Positions 8,158 through 19,500 of a stretch of DNA of 64,000 bases are shown here, piece after piece. This DNA is from Ramlibacter albus (GTDB lineage Bacteria; Pseudomonadota; Gammaproteobacteria; Burkholderiales; Burkholderiaceae_C). Below the pieces are notes generated by a model. The model was given only the letters and a program-made list of their open reading frames with translations. It was not told the origin of the DNA and made no database searches. The position numbers and the translations under genes were made by a program. Within the stretch, counting starts at the first letter, position 1; the number at the start of each line of letters is the position of its first letter. The stretch covers positions 372,001-436,000 of the forward strand of contig NZ_JACORU010000005.1 of assembly GCF_014297445.1 (NCBI RefSeq), given 5' to 3'.

Positions 8158-9123
8158 CTACTCCGGCTTGATCCGCGCCTCGTCGATCGTGCGCGAGTAC
8201 TTCGCGTACTCCTCGGCGATGTGCGCTGCGAAAGCCTTCGGGTCCATGTACATCGTGTGCATGCCCAGGCCGGCGATGCGCTGGTGCACGTCCGGCTCGG
8301 CAAGGGCCGCGCGCACGCCTTCGGCGATCTTCGCGATCACGTCAGGGGGCGTGCCGGCCGGCACCACGTAGCCGAACCACGCATTCGCCTCGTAACCCGC
8401 CACGCCCGACTCGGCTACCGTCGGGACCTGCTTGAGGGAGTCGACACGCTCTCGTGAAGTCACCGCCAGCGCGCGCAGGCGGCCCCCTTCCAGCTGGCCC
8501 GTCATCTCCGACAGGTTCGCCATCACGGAATGGACGTGGCCACCCATCGCGGCCGTGACGGCCGGCGCGCCGCCCTGGAACGGCGTGTAGATCAGCTTGA
8601 TGCCCAGGCCGCGCTGCAGCATTTCACTGGCGATGTGCTGGGTGGTCGCGGGCCCGACGCTGCCGATGGAGACGGTGCCCGGGCGCGCCTTCGCATCGGC
8701 CACCCAGTCCGCGAACGTGCGGTAGGGGCTGTTCGGCGGCACGGCGATGACCTGCGGCGAGTAGGCCATGCCGGCCACGGGCTCGAAGGCCTTCAGGCCG
8801 GGGTAGGGCAGGTCCGTGCGCAGCTTCGCGTTGATGACGAAGCTGCCCGCCATGATCAGCATCGTATGGCCATCCGGCGGCGCCTTGGCGACGAACGCCG
8901 TGCCGATGACGGTGCCGCCCCCGGGCTTGTTGTCGACGGTGACGGGCTGGCCCCATCGCTTCGTCAGCCGGTCCGCCAGGAGGCGCGCGAGGACATCCGC
9001 CGTGCCGCCGGCCGGGAAGGGAACGACGATCTTCACGGGCTGGGACGGGTACGTCTGCGCCGGCACCTGCGCGCTGGCGCAGGCGAGGGCAAACGCGAGC
9101 AGGGCGCGGCGGCTGGCTGTCAT
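8158..9123 (-). CDS. Bug-type (tripartite tricarboxylate family) substrate-binding receptor, orphan
   Basis: A 321-residue periplasmic protein with signal peptide ([22 protein letters not shown]) and the Bug family start [20 protein letters not shown], followed by [12 protein letters not shown], the conserved loop that contacts ligand carboxylates. Frame choice: the same frame stays open far upstream, antisense to the histidine kinase, but ATG at 9123 is where the signal peptide begins. No TctA/TctB permease genes are nearby. It is divergent from the Cache-HAMP kinase gene, 96 bases between starts, which suggests shared regulation or function as a ligand carrier. Confidence 0.85.
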   Translation of the reverse strand: MTASRRALLAFALACASAQVPAQTYPSQPVKIVVPFPAGGTADVLARLLADRLTKRWGQPVTVDNKPGGGTVIGTAFVAKAPPDGHTMLIMAGSFVINAKLRTDLPYPGLKAFEPVAGMAYSPQVIAVPPNSPYRTFADWVADAKARPGTVSIGSVGPATTQHIASEMLQRGLGIKLIYTPFQGGAPAVTAAMGGHVHSVMANLSEMTGQLEGGRLRALAVTSRERVDSLKQVPTVAESGVAGYEANAWFGYVVPAGTPPDVIAKIAEGVRAALAEPDVHQRIAGLGMHTMYMDPKAFAAHIAEEYAKYSRTIDEARIKPE

Positions 9124-9219
9124 GGGTTCCTCCGGTTGGCGGACAGTGTCCCGTGGACGCCCGGTGGCGTCAATCGCGGGATGCGGGTAGATTCGGCCGC
9201 GGAGGCAGGCGGGACACCG

Positions 9220-11611
<2,392 letters not shown>

Positions 11612-11622
<11 letters not shown>

Positions 11623-11995
11623 CACCATCCTCGTCGTCGAGGACAACGAGAAGAACCGCCGCCTGCTGCGCAAGGTGCTGGAGGTGACGGGCTACACCGT
11701 GGTCGAGGTGGAGACCGGGGAGGCCGGCGTGCAGGCGGCGCGCGAGCACAAGCCGGACCTCGTCCTGATGGACTACCAGCTGCCGGACATCGACGGCATC
11801 GAGGTTTTCAACCGCATCCGCGCCGATGCGTCGATCCCGCGCATGCCGATCATTGCGGTCACCGCATCGGCGATGCCGGAGGACCAGAAGCGGATGAAGG
11901 ACGCCGGCTTCGACGGTTTCGAGACCAAGCCGATCAGCGTGACCGCGCTGCTGGCGAACGTGGCGCGGTTCCTCCCGCCGCCCGCCAAGCCATGA
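11612..11995 (+). CDS. Single-domain response regulator (CheY-like)
   Basis: A 127-residue stand-alone receiver: acidic pocket E10-D11, phosphoacceptor D54 ([10 protein letters not shown]), Thr at VTAS and K106 in TKP. There is no output domain. It overlaps the histidine kinase gene by 11 bases and the next gene by 4 (ATGA), so kinase, receiver and receiver-cyclase are translated together. The likely job is to take the phosphoryl group from H578 and pass it on or modulate the kinase. Confidence 0.9.
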
Positions 11996-13104
11996 ACGCG
12001 CAGCGCGTCCTGATCGTCGACGACGTGCCCGCCAACGTGCGGGTGCTCGCCAAGATCCTCGAAGCGTCGGGCTTCGCGGTGGAAACCGCGGGCGGCGGCG
12101 TGGAGGGCCTCGCGCGCATCCGCGAAGGTGGCATCGACATCGTGCTGCTCGACGTGATGATGCCGGACATGAGCGGCTACGAGGTCTGCCGCGCGGTGCG
12201 CGCGGACGAGAAGACGGCCGTGCTGCCCGTGGTGCTGGTGACGGCGCTCGACGACGTGGAGGAGCGCGTCAAGGGCATCGAAGCCGGCGCCGACGACTTC
12301 CTTTCCAAGCCGATCCGCCAGCCCGAGCTTCTGGCGCGCGTGCGCTCGCTGCTGCGCATCAAGGCCTACCACGACACCATCGTGGCGCAGCGCGCGCAGC
12401 TGGAGGAGTGGACGCGCACGCTGGAGCAGCGCGTGGCGGACGCGGTGGGCGAGATCGAGCGGCATGGCCGGCTCAAGCGCTTCCTCGCGCCGCAGATCGC
12501 GGAGATGCTGCTCGGCGAAGGCAAGGAGGAGCTGCTCAGGAGCCACCGGCGCGAGATCACCGTGGTGTTCATCGACCTGCGCGGCTTCACGGCGTTCACC
12601 GAGCTGTCCGACCCCGAGGAGGTGATGCGCGTCATCAACGACTACTACGGCGTGATGGGCGCGCTGGTGCAGGAGCATGGCGGCACGCTCGCCAACTACG
12701 CGGGCGACGGGATGATGATCCTCTTCAACGACCCGGTGCCCACGCCGGCGCCCGCGGCGGATGCAGCACGCATGGCGCTCGCAATGCAGGCGGCCTACGC
12801 GGGGCTGTCGCAGCAGTGGAAGGCGCAGGGCTACGACCTGAAGATGGGCGTCGGCATCGCGCAAGGCTATGCCACCGTGGGTGTGATCGGCTTCGAGGGC
12901 CGGCGCGACTACGGCGCGATCGGGCCGGTGTGCAACCTCTCCGCGCGCCTGTGCTCGGAGGCCAAGGGCGACGAGATCCTCGTGTCCCAGCGCGTGGTGG
13001 GCGCGCTCGGCGATGCGTTCAGGACGGAGCCGATGGGCGAGGTCACGCTCAAGGGCGTGCACAAGCCGCAGCCGGTGTTCCGGCTGCTGGGGGCGGCGGC
13101 GTAG
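11992..13104 (+). CDS. Receiver-linked class III adenylate/guanylate cyclase
   Basis: A 370-residue response regulator. Residues 1-122 are a receiver (D54 phosphoacceptor in LLDVMMPDMSG, K106 in SKP). Residues of about 127-160 form a coiled coil. Residues of about 185-365 are a class III nucleotidyl cyclase with metal-binding D195 (FIDLRGFT) and D239 (YAGDGMMILF), both present, so the domain should be catalytic; whether it makes cAMP or cGMP is not decided by what I can see. The gene overlaps the preceding receiver by 4 bases. Phosphorylation by the upstream kinase probably switches cyclic-nucleotide synthesis. A cyclic-nucleotide-binding Ser/Thr kinase is encoded 1.1 kb downstream. Confidence 0.9.
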   Translation: MNAQRVLIVDDVPANVRVLAKILEASGFAVETAGGGVEGLARIREGGIDIVLLDVMMPDMSGYEVCRAVRADEKTAVLPVVLVTALDDVEERVKGIEAGADDFLSKPIRQPELLARVRSLLRIKAYHDTIVAQRAQLEEWTRTLEQRVADAVGEIERHGRLKRFLAPQIAEMLLGEGKEELLRSHRREITVVFIDLRGFTAFTELSDPEEVMRVINDYYGVMGALVQEHGGTLANYAGDGMMILFNDPVPTPAPAADAARMALAMQAAYAGLSQQWKAQGYDLKMGVGIAQGYATVGVIGFEGRRDYGAIGPVCNLSARLCSEAKGDEILVSQRVVGALGDAFRTEPMGEVTLKGVHKPQPVFRLLGAAA

Positions 13105-13108
13105 CGGC

Positions 13109-14113
13109 CTACTCCACGAACCGGTCCACGCGCGCCTGCAACGCGGGCGGCGGCTGCCAGCCGAGCGCCGCGGCTGTCTTCGAATTGATCACGAGCTCAT
13201 AGCGCGCCGGCTCCTCCATCGGCAGCGTCGCCGGCGAGGCACCTCGCAGGATGCGCGCTACGAACGACCCGACGCGGTTCACCATCTCCTCCAGGTGCGG
13301 GCCGAAGTAGAGCAGCGCGCCTTCGCGCACGTGAACGAGAGCCGTACCGAAGGTGGGAAGCTTGCGCTCGATCGCGAACGCGGCGATCGCGCCCATCGAT
13401 GGGTTGATCGACGCATCGCCGTTGATGAACAGCGCATCGGGCCGCGCTGCCGCCACCTGCCGCAGCGCCGCAGCCACGTCGGCCTGCCGCCGCACGTGGA
13501 CGAATTCGATCGCAAGGCCCAGGCGGGCGGCGGCCTCCTCCGAGGCGGCCCCGTAGCGCGCCGCGGTGGGTGCGTCGGGGTTGCCCAGGACGGCGATGCG
13601 CCTCGCGCGCGGCACCGCCTCGCGCAGGAGCTCGTACAGCTTGTCCACGACGCCGCGGGAGAAGTACACCGTGCCCGTGACATTGCCACCAGGCTGCGCC
13701 AGCGACTTCGCGAAGCCGGCCTCCGTTGGCAACAGCGCGCCGAGGGCCACGATGGGCACCGTTTCGGTGGCAGCGCGCGCGGCGACGATGGCCTGCTGGA
13801 AGACGGCGACGATCAGCTCCACACGCGCGGCGACGAGCTCCGCGGCGAGCGAGGCCAGGCGCTCGGCACGGCCTTCGGCGAAGCGCCACTCGATGGTGAC
13901 GATGGGCCCCTCGGGTACACCGGCGTTGCGCAGTGCGGTGCGGAACATCTCCTGCTGCGTCGTGGCGATGGTGCTGCCTGCCGAGTAGAGCGAAAGGTAG
14001 CCGATCCGTCGCGGCGCCGCCCGGGCTTGCGCCAGGGCGAGCCCGGGCGCGACTCCAACAGCGGCCAGGCCCGCCATGTACCGGCGCCTGCAGGGCATTG
14101 CGATCGCATCCAT
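13109..14113 (-). CDS. ABC-type substrate-binding protein (PF04392-like), orphan
   Basis: A 334-residue exported protein of the same family as the one at 7192. The N-terminus has a basic CRRRYMAGLAAVG stretch followed by a hydrophobic segment ending LALAQA, a signal peptide with some Tat character; ATG at 14098 is an alternative start. The body holds the conserved AQPGGNVTGT and YELVINSKTAAALG motifs. It sits convergent to the receiver-cyclase gene (4 bases between stops) and divergent from the Ser/Thr kinase gene, with no permease nearby. That the kinase-cyclase block carries three such binding proteins is suggestive of ligand sensing. Confidence 0.8.
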   Translation of the reverse strand: MDAIAMPCRRRYMAGLAAVGVAPGLALAQARAAPRRIGYLSLYSAGSTIATTQQEMFRTALRNAGVPEGPIVTIEWRFAEGRAERLASLAAELVAARVELIVAVFQQAIVAARAATETVPIVALGALLPTEAGFAKSLAQPGGNVTGTVYFSRGVVDKLYELLREAVPRARRIAVLGNPDAPTAARYGAASEEAAARLGLAIEFVHVRRQADVAAALRQVAAARPDALFINGDASINPSMGAIAAFAIERKLPTFGTALVHVREGALLYFGPHLEEMVNRVGSFVARILRGASPATLPMEEPARYELVINSKTAAALGWQPPPALQARVDRFVE

Positions 14114-14229
14114 GCGGGTCGTGGACCTCCGTGCGTACTTTTAGCATCGCGGCGCGGCCACCACAACAGGCGCCGCGTCATGCATCGATGGGTTGTGCGC
14201 CGCCCGGCATTGAGCGACGATTGGCCGCC

Positions 14230-15552
14230 ATGACCCAGCCCCCCGCCACCATCGGCAAGTACGCCGTCGTCCGCGAGTTGGGCCGTGGCGCCAGCAGCAC
14301 CGTCTACCTCGGCGACGACCCGTTCAACAAGCGCAAGGTGGCCATCAAGCGCATCCACCCGCACCTGATCGCCGACGAGCGCCAGGGCGTGCGCTACCGC
14401 CGCCTGCTGCGTAAGGAGGCCACGATGGCCGGGCAGCTGCGCCACCCGCACATCGTGAGCGTGTACGACGCCGACGTGGAAGCCGAGGCGCCCTACATCG
14501 TGCTGGAGTACGTGCCGGGCGCGCCGCTGTCCCACTTCACCAGCGCCGCCAGCCTGCTGCCCGTGGGGCAGGTGCTGGACATCTGCTACACGTGCTGCAG
14601 CGCCATGGAGTATGCGCACACGCGCGGCCTGGTGCACCGCGACCTCAAGCCGGCCAACATCCTCATGGACGCCAACGGCGACGTGAAGCTCACCGATTTC
14701 GGCACGGCGCTGCAGGTCAAGAGCGACAGCACCCAGACCCTGGGCCTGGTGGGCTCGCCGATGTACATGGCGCCCGAGCAGGTGCGCGAGCAGCCGTGCA
14801 CCAACCGCAGCGACATGTTCTCGCTGGCGGTGACGGTGTACGAGCTCCTGACGGGCCGCCGCCCGTTCGAGGGCGACTCGGAGTACGCCACGCTGTACAA
14901 GATCAGCAACGACGAGCCGACGCCGCCCAGCATGCTGCGCCCGGGGCTGCCCGAAGGCATCGACGACGTGCTGATGCTGGCGCTTTCGAAGCGGCCCGAA
15001 CACCGCTTCGCGCAGTGGATGGACTTCGCCGAGGCGGTGCTGGCCGTCAAGCGCGAGGTGCGCGGCGTGAGCGCGGAGCACCGCGACGGCGAGCGCTTCG
15101 CGCAGATGCGCAAGCTCCCTTTCTTCGCTGAATTCCCGGACCAGGTGCTGTGGGAGGCACTGCGCCTGGGGGTGGTGGGCATGCACCCGCGCGGGTACAT
15201 GCTGATGGAAGAGGGCGCGGCCGGCGACTCGTTCTACGTGCTCATCGAAGGGCGCGTGGCGGTGGTGCGCAAGGGCTGGAAGGTGGCGCAGCTCGATGCG
15301 GGCGTCACCCTCGGGGAGATGTCCTACCTGCGCAAGAGCGACCGGCGCCGTACGGCGACGGCCGTCGCCGAAACCCCGGTGGTGGTGCTGGAGATCCGCA
15401 ACGAGGCGCTGCGCAAGGCGTCGGAGGACCTGCAACTCGCGTTCGACAAGGCCTTCATCGACTTGCTGCTCAACCGGCTGATCACGACGACCGAGAAGCT
15501 GGGGTCCGGCGACAGCGATGGGCTGGTCGTGGGCGGGGACTCGCGCTACTGA
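14230..15552 (+). CDS. Ser/Thr protein kinase with C-terminal cyclic-nucleotide-binding domain
   Basis: A 440-residue soluble Hanks-type kinase: glycine loop GRGASSTVY (18-26), ATP lysine K40 (VAIK), catalytic loop H136-R-D138-LKPAN, D156-F-G158, and SPMYMAPEQ for the APE motif, ending near residue 285. Residues of about 300-420 form a cyclic-nucleotide-binding domain whose phosphate-binding cassette keeps the key Glu (E363 in LGEMSYL) and Arg (R374 in RRTATA). No transmembrane or PASTA segment. The long open frame continues upstream of ATG 14230, but the family N-terminus (IGKYAVVRELG) fits this start. The architecture suggests a cAMP/cGMP-controlled kinase, parallel to eukaryotic PKA/PKG but in one chain. 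Confidence 0.9.
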   Translation: MTQPPATIGKYAVVRELGRGASSTVYLGDDPFNKRKVAIKRIHPHLIADERQGVRYRRLLRKEATMAGQLRHPHIVSVYDADVEAEAPYIVLEYVPGAPLSHFTSAASLLPVGQVLDICYTCCSAMEYAHTRGLVHRDLKPANILMDANGDVKLTDFGTALQVKSDSTQTLGLVGSPMYMAPEQVREQPCTNRSDMFSLAVTVYELLTGRRPFEGDSEYATLYKISNDEPTPPSMLRPGLPEGIDDVLMLALSKRPEHRFAQWMDFAEAVLAVKREVRGVSAEHRDGERFAQMRKLPFFAEFPDQVLWEALRLGVVGMHPRGYMLMEEGAAGDSFYVLIEGRVAVVRKGWKVAQLDAGVTLGEMSYLRKSDRRRTATAVAETPVVVLEIRNEALRKASEDLQLAFDKAFIDLLLNRLITTTEKLGSGDSDGLVVGGDSRY

Positions 15553-15554
15553 CG

Positions 15555-16871
15555 TTACTGGCGCGGCTCGATGTCCGTCACCACGCGCGCATAGCGCTGC
15601 TTGCTCCAGTACGCGGAAGCCCAGTCGATCAGCACGACGATGCGGTTGCGAAAGCCGATCAGGAAGTAGATGTGCGCGAACAGCCAGAACACCCAGGCGA
15701 GCCAGCCGCTGAAACGCAGCGGGCCCGCGGGGGTGGCCAGGTCGACCACCGCTGAATTGCGGCCGATGGTGGCCAGGTTGCCGTAGTCGCGATAGCGGAA
15801 CGGCTTCGTCGGCTGGCCCGCGATGCGCCGCTGGATGTTCGCGGCGGCGCAGCGGCCCATCTGCTTGGCGCCGGGTGAGACGCCGGGCACGGGCCTGGGC
15901 TCGCGGCCGGGCGCATGGCTCTTCGCCGCGGCGAGGTCGCCGATGACGCTGATCTCGGGATGGCCGGGCACGCTGAGGTCCGGTTCGACGACGACGCGGC
16001 CTGCGCGGTCCACCTGCGCGCCCACGGCCTGCGCAAGCTGCCTGCCGAGCGGCGAAGCCGCGACGCCGGCGGCCCACACAATGCAGCGTGAGCCGATGCG
16101 ATAGGGCGCGCCTTCGGGCGGCGTGACCTCGAGGCCGTGCTCGTCGATCGCGGTCACGAGCGACGCGGTGCGCACTTCGACGTGCAGCTTTTCCAGTTGC
16201 CGCTGCGCACTCGCGCTCAGGCTCTCGGGCATCGCCTGCAGCACCCGTGGCGAGCCCTCGACGAGCAGGATGCGCGCCTTCGCGGGGTCGATGTGGCGGA
16301 ACTCGCCCGGCAGCGTGTGCCGCGCGATCTCGGCGAGCGTGCCGGCCATCTCGACCCCGGTGGGGCCGCCGCCGATGACCACGAAGGTGAGACACTCGTC
16401 ACGTCGCGCGGGCTCGCCCTCCTTCTCCGCCATCTCGAAGGCCAGCAGGATGCGGCGGCGGATCTCGAAGGCATCGTGCAGCGTCTTCAAACCCGGCGCA
16501 TGGACGGCCCACTCGTCGCGGCCGAAGTAGCTGTGCGTGGCGCCCGCGGCGACGATCAGGTGGTCGTAGGGCAGCGTGTTGCCGTCGGATAGCCGCACGT
16601 TGCGAGCCGCGGCGTCGATCGAAACGACGTCCCCCAGCAGCGAAGTCACGTTGGCCTGCTTGCGGAACAGGTGCCGCACCGGCGCCGCGATGGCCGGGGC
16701 GGACAGGCCGGCCGTGGCCACCTGGTACAGCAGCGGCTGGAAGAGGTGGTGGTTGGTGCGGTCGACCAGCGTGATGTCGACCTGCGCGCCGTCGAGCGCA
16801 CGCGTGGCCTCCAGCCCGCCGAAACCGCAGCCGATGACGACGATTCGTGGCTTGTCGTTGTTCGTTGCCAT
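15555..16871 (-). CDS. NDH-2-like NAD(P)/FAD-dependent dehydrogenase
   Basis: A 438-residue flavoprotein like type II NADH:quinone oxidoreductases: FAD motif VVIGCGFGGLEATRAL near the N-terminus, HHLFQPLLYQVATAGLS, the NADH motif VVIGGGPTGVEMAG, and WAAGV. Near the C-terminus a hydrophobic segment (WLAWVFWLFAHIYFLIGF) with flanking basic residues fits the membrane-attachment region, so it likely passes electrons from NADH to ubiquinone without pumping. ATG at 16871 was chosen for the family N-terminus; the frame extends further upstream only as an antisense shadow of the next gene. It is convergent with the kinase gene, 2 bases between stops. Confidence 0.85.
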   Translation of the reverse strand: MATNNDKPRIVVIGCGFGGLEATRALDGAQVDITLVDRTNHHLFQPLLYQVATAGLSAPAIAAPVRHLFRKQANVTSLLGDVVSIDAAARNVRLSDGNTLPYDHLIVAAGATHSYFGRDEWAVHAPGLKTLHDAFEIRRRILLAFEMAEKEGEPARRDECLTFVVIGGGPTGVEMAGTLAEIARHTLPGEFRHIDPAKARILLVEGSPRVLQAMPESLSASAQRQLEKLHVEVRTASLVTAIDEHGLEVTPPEGAPYRIGSRCIVWAAGVAASPLGRQLAQAVGAQVDRAGRVVVEPDLSVPGHPEISVIGDLAAAKSHAPGREPRPVPGVSPGAKQMGRCAAANIQRRIAGQPTKPFRYRDYGNLATIGRNSAVVDLATPAGPLRFSGWLAWVFWLFAHIYFLIGFRNRIVVLIDWASAYWSKQRYARVVTDIEPRQ

Positions 16872-16904
16872 GCAGGGAATTATGCGAGCCCGCACAATGT
16901 CTCC

Positions 16905-17882
16905 ATGGCACTCAAGCTCTCCGTGCTCGACCAGTCCGTGGCCTGCGTGGGCCGCGGGCAGGACGAATCCATCCGCAACACCGTGGCCTTGGCCGAGCAC
17001 TGCGAGGCGCTCGGCTACAACCGTTTCTGGCTCAGCGAACACCACAGCCTGCCCACCATCGTGGGCACGGCGCCCGAGGTGCTGATGGCCGCCATCGCCG
17101 CGCGCACGCAGCGCATCCGCATCGGCAGCGCCGGCGTGATGCTGCCGCACTATTCGCCCTTCAAGGTGGCCGAGCAGTTCCGCGTGCTGGATGCGCTGGC
17201 GCCGGGCCGCATCGACCTGGGCGTCGGCCGCGCCCCGGGCAGCGACCAGCGCACGGCGTTGCTGCTCAACCCGGACCCGCGTTCGTCACAGCACTTCCCG
17301 CAGCAGGTGGCGCAGCTCAGCGCGTGGATCAGCGGCGAGGCCGTCGCCGAGGGTGTGCAGGCGCTGCCGATGTCGGGGACGAAGCCCGACCTGTGGATGC
17401 TGGGCAGCTCCGGCTATGGCGCACAACTCGCGGGGCACTTCGGCATGCCCTACGCCTTCGCGCACTTCATCACCGACGGCGAGGGCACGAAGGAGGCGCT
17501 GGACCTGTACCGCCACACCTTCAAGCCGGGGCTCATCGAGAAGCCGCATGCCACCGTTTGCGTCTGGGCCCTCGCGGCCGACACGGAAGAACAGGCGTGG
17601 CACCTCTTCGCCAGCCGCGAGCGTGCGCGGGTCAACCGGCAGCGCGGGCAGTTCGGGCCCTTGCTGCCGCCGGACGAAGCGCGCGGCGGGTACACCGCGT
17701 CCGAACAGGCGTATGTGGACGACTTGCGCCGCAAGGCGATGGTGGGCACCGGGCCGCAGGTGCTGGCGAAGCTGCAGGCGCTGGCCGACGACCTGGGGAT
17801 CGACGAAGTGGTCGTGATCACGTGGACGTGGGACCCCGCGGCGCAGCGGCGGTCGTACGAGCTGTTGGCGAAAGCCGTATAA
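16905..17882 (+). CDS. LLM-class (luciferase-like) flavin-dependent oxidoreductase
   Basis: A 325-residue TIM-barrel protein of the luciferase-like monooxygenase class, close to the group-1 'alkanal monooxygenase-like' proteins: SVLDQS at the N-terminus, RFWLSEHHS, GSAGVMLPHYSP, RIDLGVGRAPG and a C-terminal Arg-rich end. FMN is the expected cofactor, with reduced flavin supplied by a reductase. The substrate is unknown. It is divergent from the NDH-2-like gene with 33 bases between the starts, and is followed 29 bases later by the methionine-synthase gene on the same strand, probably as one transcript. Confidence 0.85.
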   Translation: MALKLSVLDQSVACVGRGQDESIRNTVALAEHCEALGYNRFWLSEHHSLPTIVGTAPEVLMAAIAARTQRIRIGSAGVMLPHYSPFKVAEQFRVLDALAPGRIDLGVGRAPGSDQRTALLLNPDPRSSQHFPQQVAQLSAWISGEAVAEGVQALPMSGTKPDLWMLGSSGYGAQLAGHFGMPYAFAHFITDGEGTKEALDLYRHTFKPGLIEKPHATVCVWALAADTEEQAWHLFASRERARVNRQRGQFGPLLPPDEARGGYTASEQAYVDDLRRKAMVGTGPQVLAKLQALADDLGIDEVVVITWTWDPAAQRRSYELLAKAV

Positions 17883-17911
17883 CGCGAACGAGACAACGAG
17901 GAGAAGTACAC

Positions 17912-18931
17912 ATGTTCGAAACCACCATCGCCGGCAGCCTGCCCAAGCCCGAGTGGCTGGCCGAGACCGAGAAGCTCTGGCCGAAATGGAAGCTCGAAGG
18001 CGAGGCCCTGAAGCAGGCCAAGGCCGACGCCACGCTGCTGTGGATCAAGGCGCAGGAGGACGCGGGGCTGGACATCGTCACCGACGGCGAGCAGTCGCGC
18101 CAGCACTTCGTGCACGGTTTCCTCGAGAAGGTCGAGGGCATCGACTTCGAACACAAGGTGGAGATGGGCATCCGCAACGACCGCTACAAGGCGATGGTCC
18201 CGCAGGTGGTGGGCCCGCTGCGCCTGAAGGGCCGGGTGCACGAGTTCGAGGCGAAGATCGCGCGCGCCCACACGAAGAAAAAGCTGAAATTCACGATGCC
18301 CGGGCCGATGACCATCGTCGACACCGTGGCCGACAAGTTCTACGGCGACCGCGTCAAGCTGGCATTCGCGTTCGCCGAGCTCCTGAACCAGGAAGCGCTG
18401 GCGCTGCAGGCCGATGGCGTGGACATCATCCAGTTCGACGAGCCCGCATTCAATGTCTACATGAAGGACGCGGCGGACTGGGGCGTGAAGGCGCTCGAGC
18501 GCGCGGCGCAGGGCCTCACGTGCAAGACGGCGGTGCACATCTGCTACGGCTACGGCATCAAGGCCAACGTCGACTGGAAGCAGACGCTCGGCGACGAGTG
18601 GCGCCAGTACGAGGAAGTCTTCCCCGCGCTCGCGAAGAGCCGCATCGACCAGGTGAGCCTGGAGTGCTACCACTCGCACGTGCCGCCCGACCTGATGAAG
18701 CTGCTGGCCGGCAAGGAAGTGATGGTCGGCGTGATCGACGTCGCCAGCGACGAGGTGGAAACGCCCGAGCAGGTGGCCGAGACGATCGGCAAGGCGTTGC
18801 AATTCGTTGCGCGCGACAAGCTGCTGCCGTGCACCAACTGCGGCATGGCGCCGATGAACCGCGACATCGCGATGCGCAAGCTCGAAGCGCTCGCCAAAGG
18901 GGCGGAGCTGGCTAGAAGGAAGTTGACTTGA
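17912..18931 (+). CDS. Cobalamin-independent methionine synthase, catalytic domain only (MetE-core/MesD-like)
   Basis: A 339-residue protein corresponding to the C-terminal catalytic barrel of MetE. The four zinc/homocysteine ligands are present: H209-x-C211 (VHICYGYG), E251 (SLECYHSH) and C310 (CTNCGMAP). IIQFDEPAFN is the family's Asp/Glu active-site strand. It lacks the N-terminal half of true MetE, so it should not use triglutamyl-methyltetrahydrofolate in the usual way. Its sequence is most like the stand-alone MesD type, which is normally paired with a DUF1852 (MesX) gene; none is adjacent here. Strong GAGGAG ribosome site before ATG. Confidence 0.8.
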   Translation: MFETTIAGSLPKPEWLAETEKLWPKWKLEGEALKQAKADATLLWIKAQEDAGLDIVTDGEQSRQHFVHGFLEKVEGIDFEHKVEMGIRNDRYKAMVPQVVGPLRLKGRVHEFEAKIARAHTKKKLKFTMPGPMTIVDTVADKFYGDRVKLAFAFAELLNQEALALQADGVDIIQFDEPAFNVYMKDAADWGVKALERAAQGLTCKTAVHICYGYGIKANVDWKQTLGDEWRQYEEVFPALAKSRIDQVSLECYHSHVPPDLMKLLAGKEVMVGVIDVASDEVETPEQVAETIGKALQFVARDKLLPCTNCGMAPMNRDIAMRKLEALAKGAELARRKLT

Positions 18932-18961
18932 CGGCGCGCATGGCCGCGCTACGCTGAGACC

Positions 18962-19489
18962 ATGACCCACGAGCACCCTTCGCACTGGCACGAGCACCCG
19001 GACGGCGGCGGCCACGAGCACGGCAAGGCGCCGGCGTGGAAGTACGACGGCGTGCGCGTCATCCCCGGCAACCAGCTCGACCCCAACACCGCGCAGACGC
19101 CCGGCATGGACCGCAAGGCGGCGATCAACTTCGCGCGGGTCGGCGCGCAGAAGCTGTGGGCCGGCACGGTCAGCATCCACCCGGACGCGAAGACGGGTGC
19201 GCACCACCACGGGCACCTGGAAAGCGTGATCTACGTCGTGCGCGGCCGCGCGCGCATGCGCTGGGGCGAGAAGCTCGAGTTCACGGCCGAGGCCGGGCCG
19301 GGCGACTTCATCTACGTGCCGCCCTATGTGCCGCACCAGGAGATCAACGCCAGCCCGACCGAGGTGCTGGAGTGCGTGCTGTGCCGCAGCGACGGGCAGG
19401 CCGTTGCGGTGAACCTCGACATCGAGCCTGTCGAGAAGCCCGAGCAGGTGCTGTGGGTGGACCCCACGCATCCCAACGGCGCCGTTTGA
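18962..19489 (+). CDS. Cupin-domain protein with His-rich N-terminus
   Basis: A 175-residue single-cupin protein. The first 21 residues contain seven His; the cupin core (about 55-150) has the metal-binding pattern GAHHHGHLESVIYVV and the second motif VPPYVPHQEIN, so a mononuclear metal site is likely. There is no signal peptide. Functions of close relatives are mostly unassigned. It follows the methionine synthase by 30 bases and precedes the receiver gene by 11, all on one strand, so the genes may be co-transcribed. No specific reaction is claimed. Confidence 0.8.
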   Translation: MTHEHPSHWHEHPDGGGHEHGKAPAWKYDGVRVIPGNQLDPNTAQTPGMDRKAAINFARVGAQKLWAGTVSIHPDAKTGAHHHGHLESVIYVVRGRARMRWGEKLEFTAEAGPGDFIYVPPYVPHQEINASPTEVLECVLCRSDGQAVAVNLDIEPVEKPEQVLWVDPTHPNGAV

Positions 19490-19500
19490 CACCCAGAAGG

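Noticed and set aside
13813..16395. An 860-codon minus-strand frame across the NDH-2-like and Ser/Thr kinase genes
   Set aside because: It mirrors two convincing genes in other frames and shows no recognisable domain.
16847..18931. One 694-codon frame joining the LLM region to the methionine synthase
   Set aside because: The upstream part is an out-of-frame reading of the LLM gene; a strong ribosome site and the family N-terminus place the start at 17912.
18962..19489. The His-rich cupin as a nickel or cobalt chaperone
   Set aside because: The His stretch is short and no metal transporter or metalloenzyme gene is linked.
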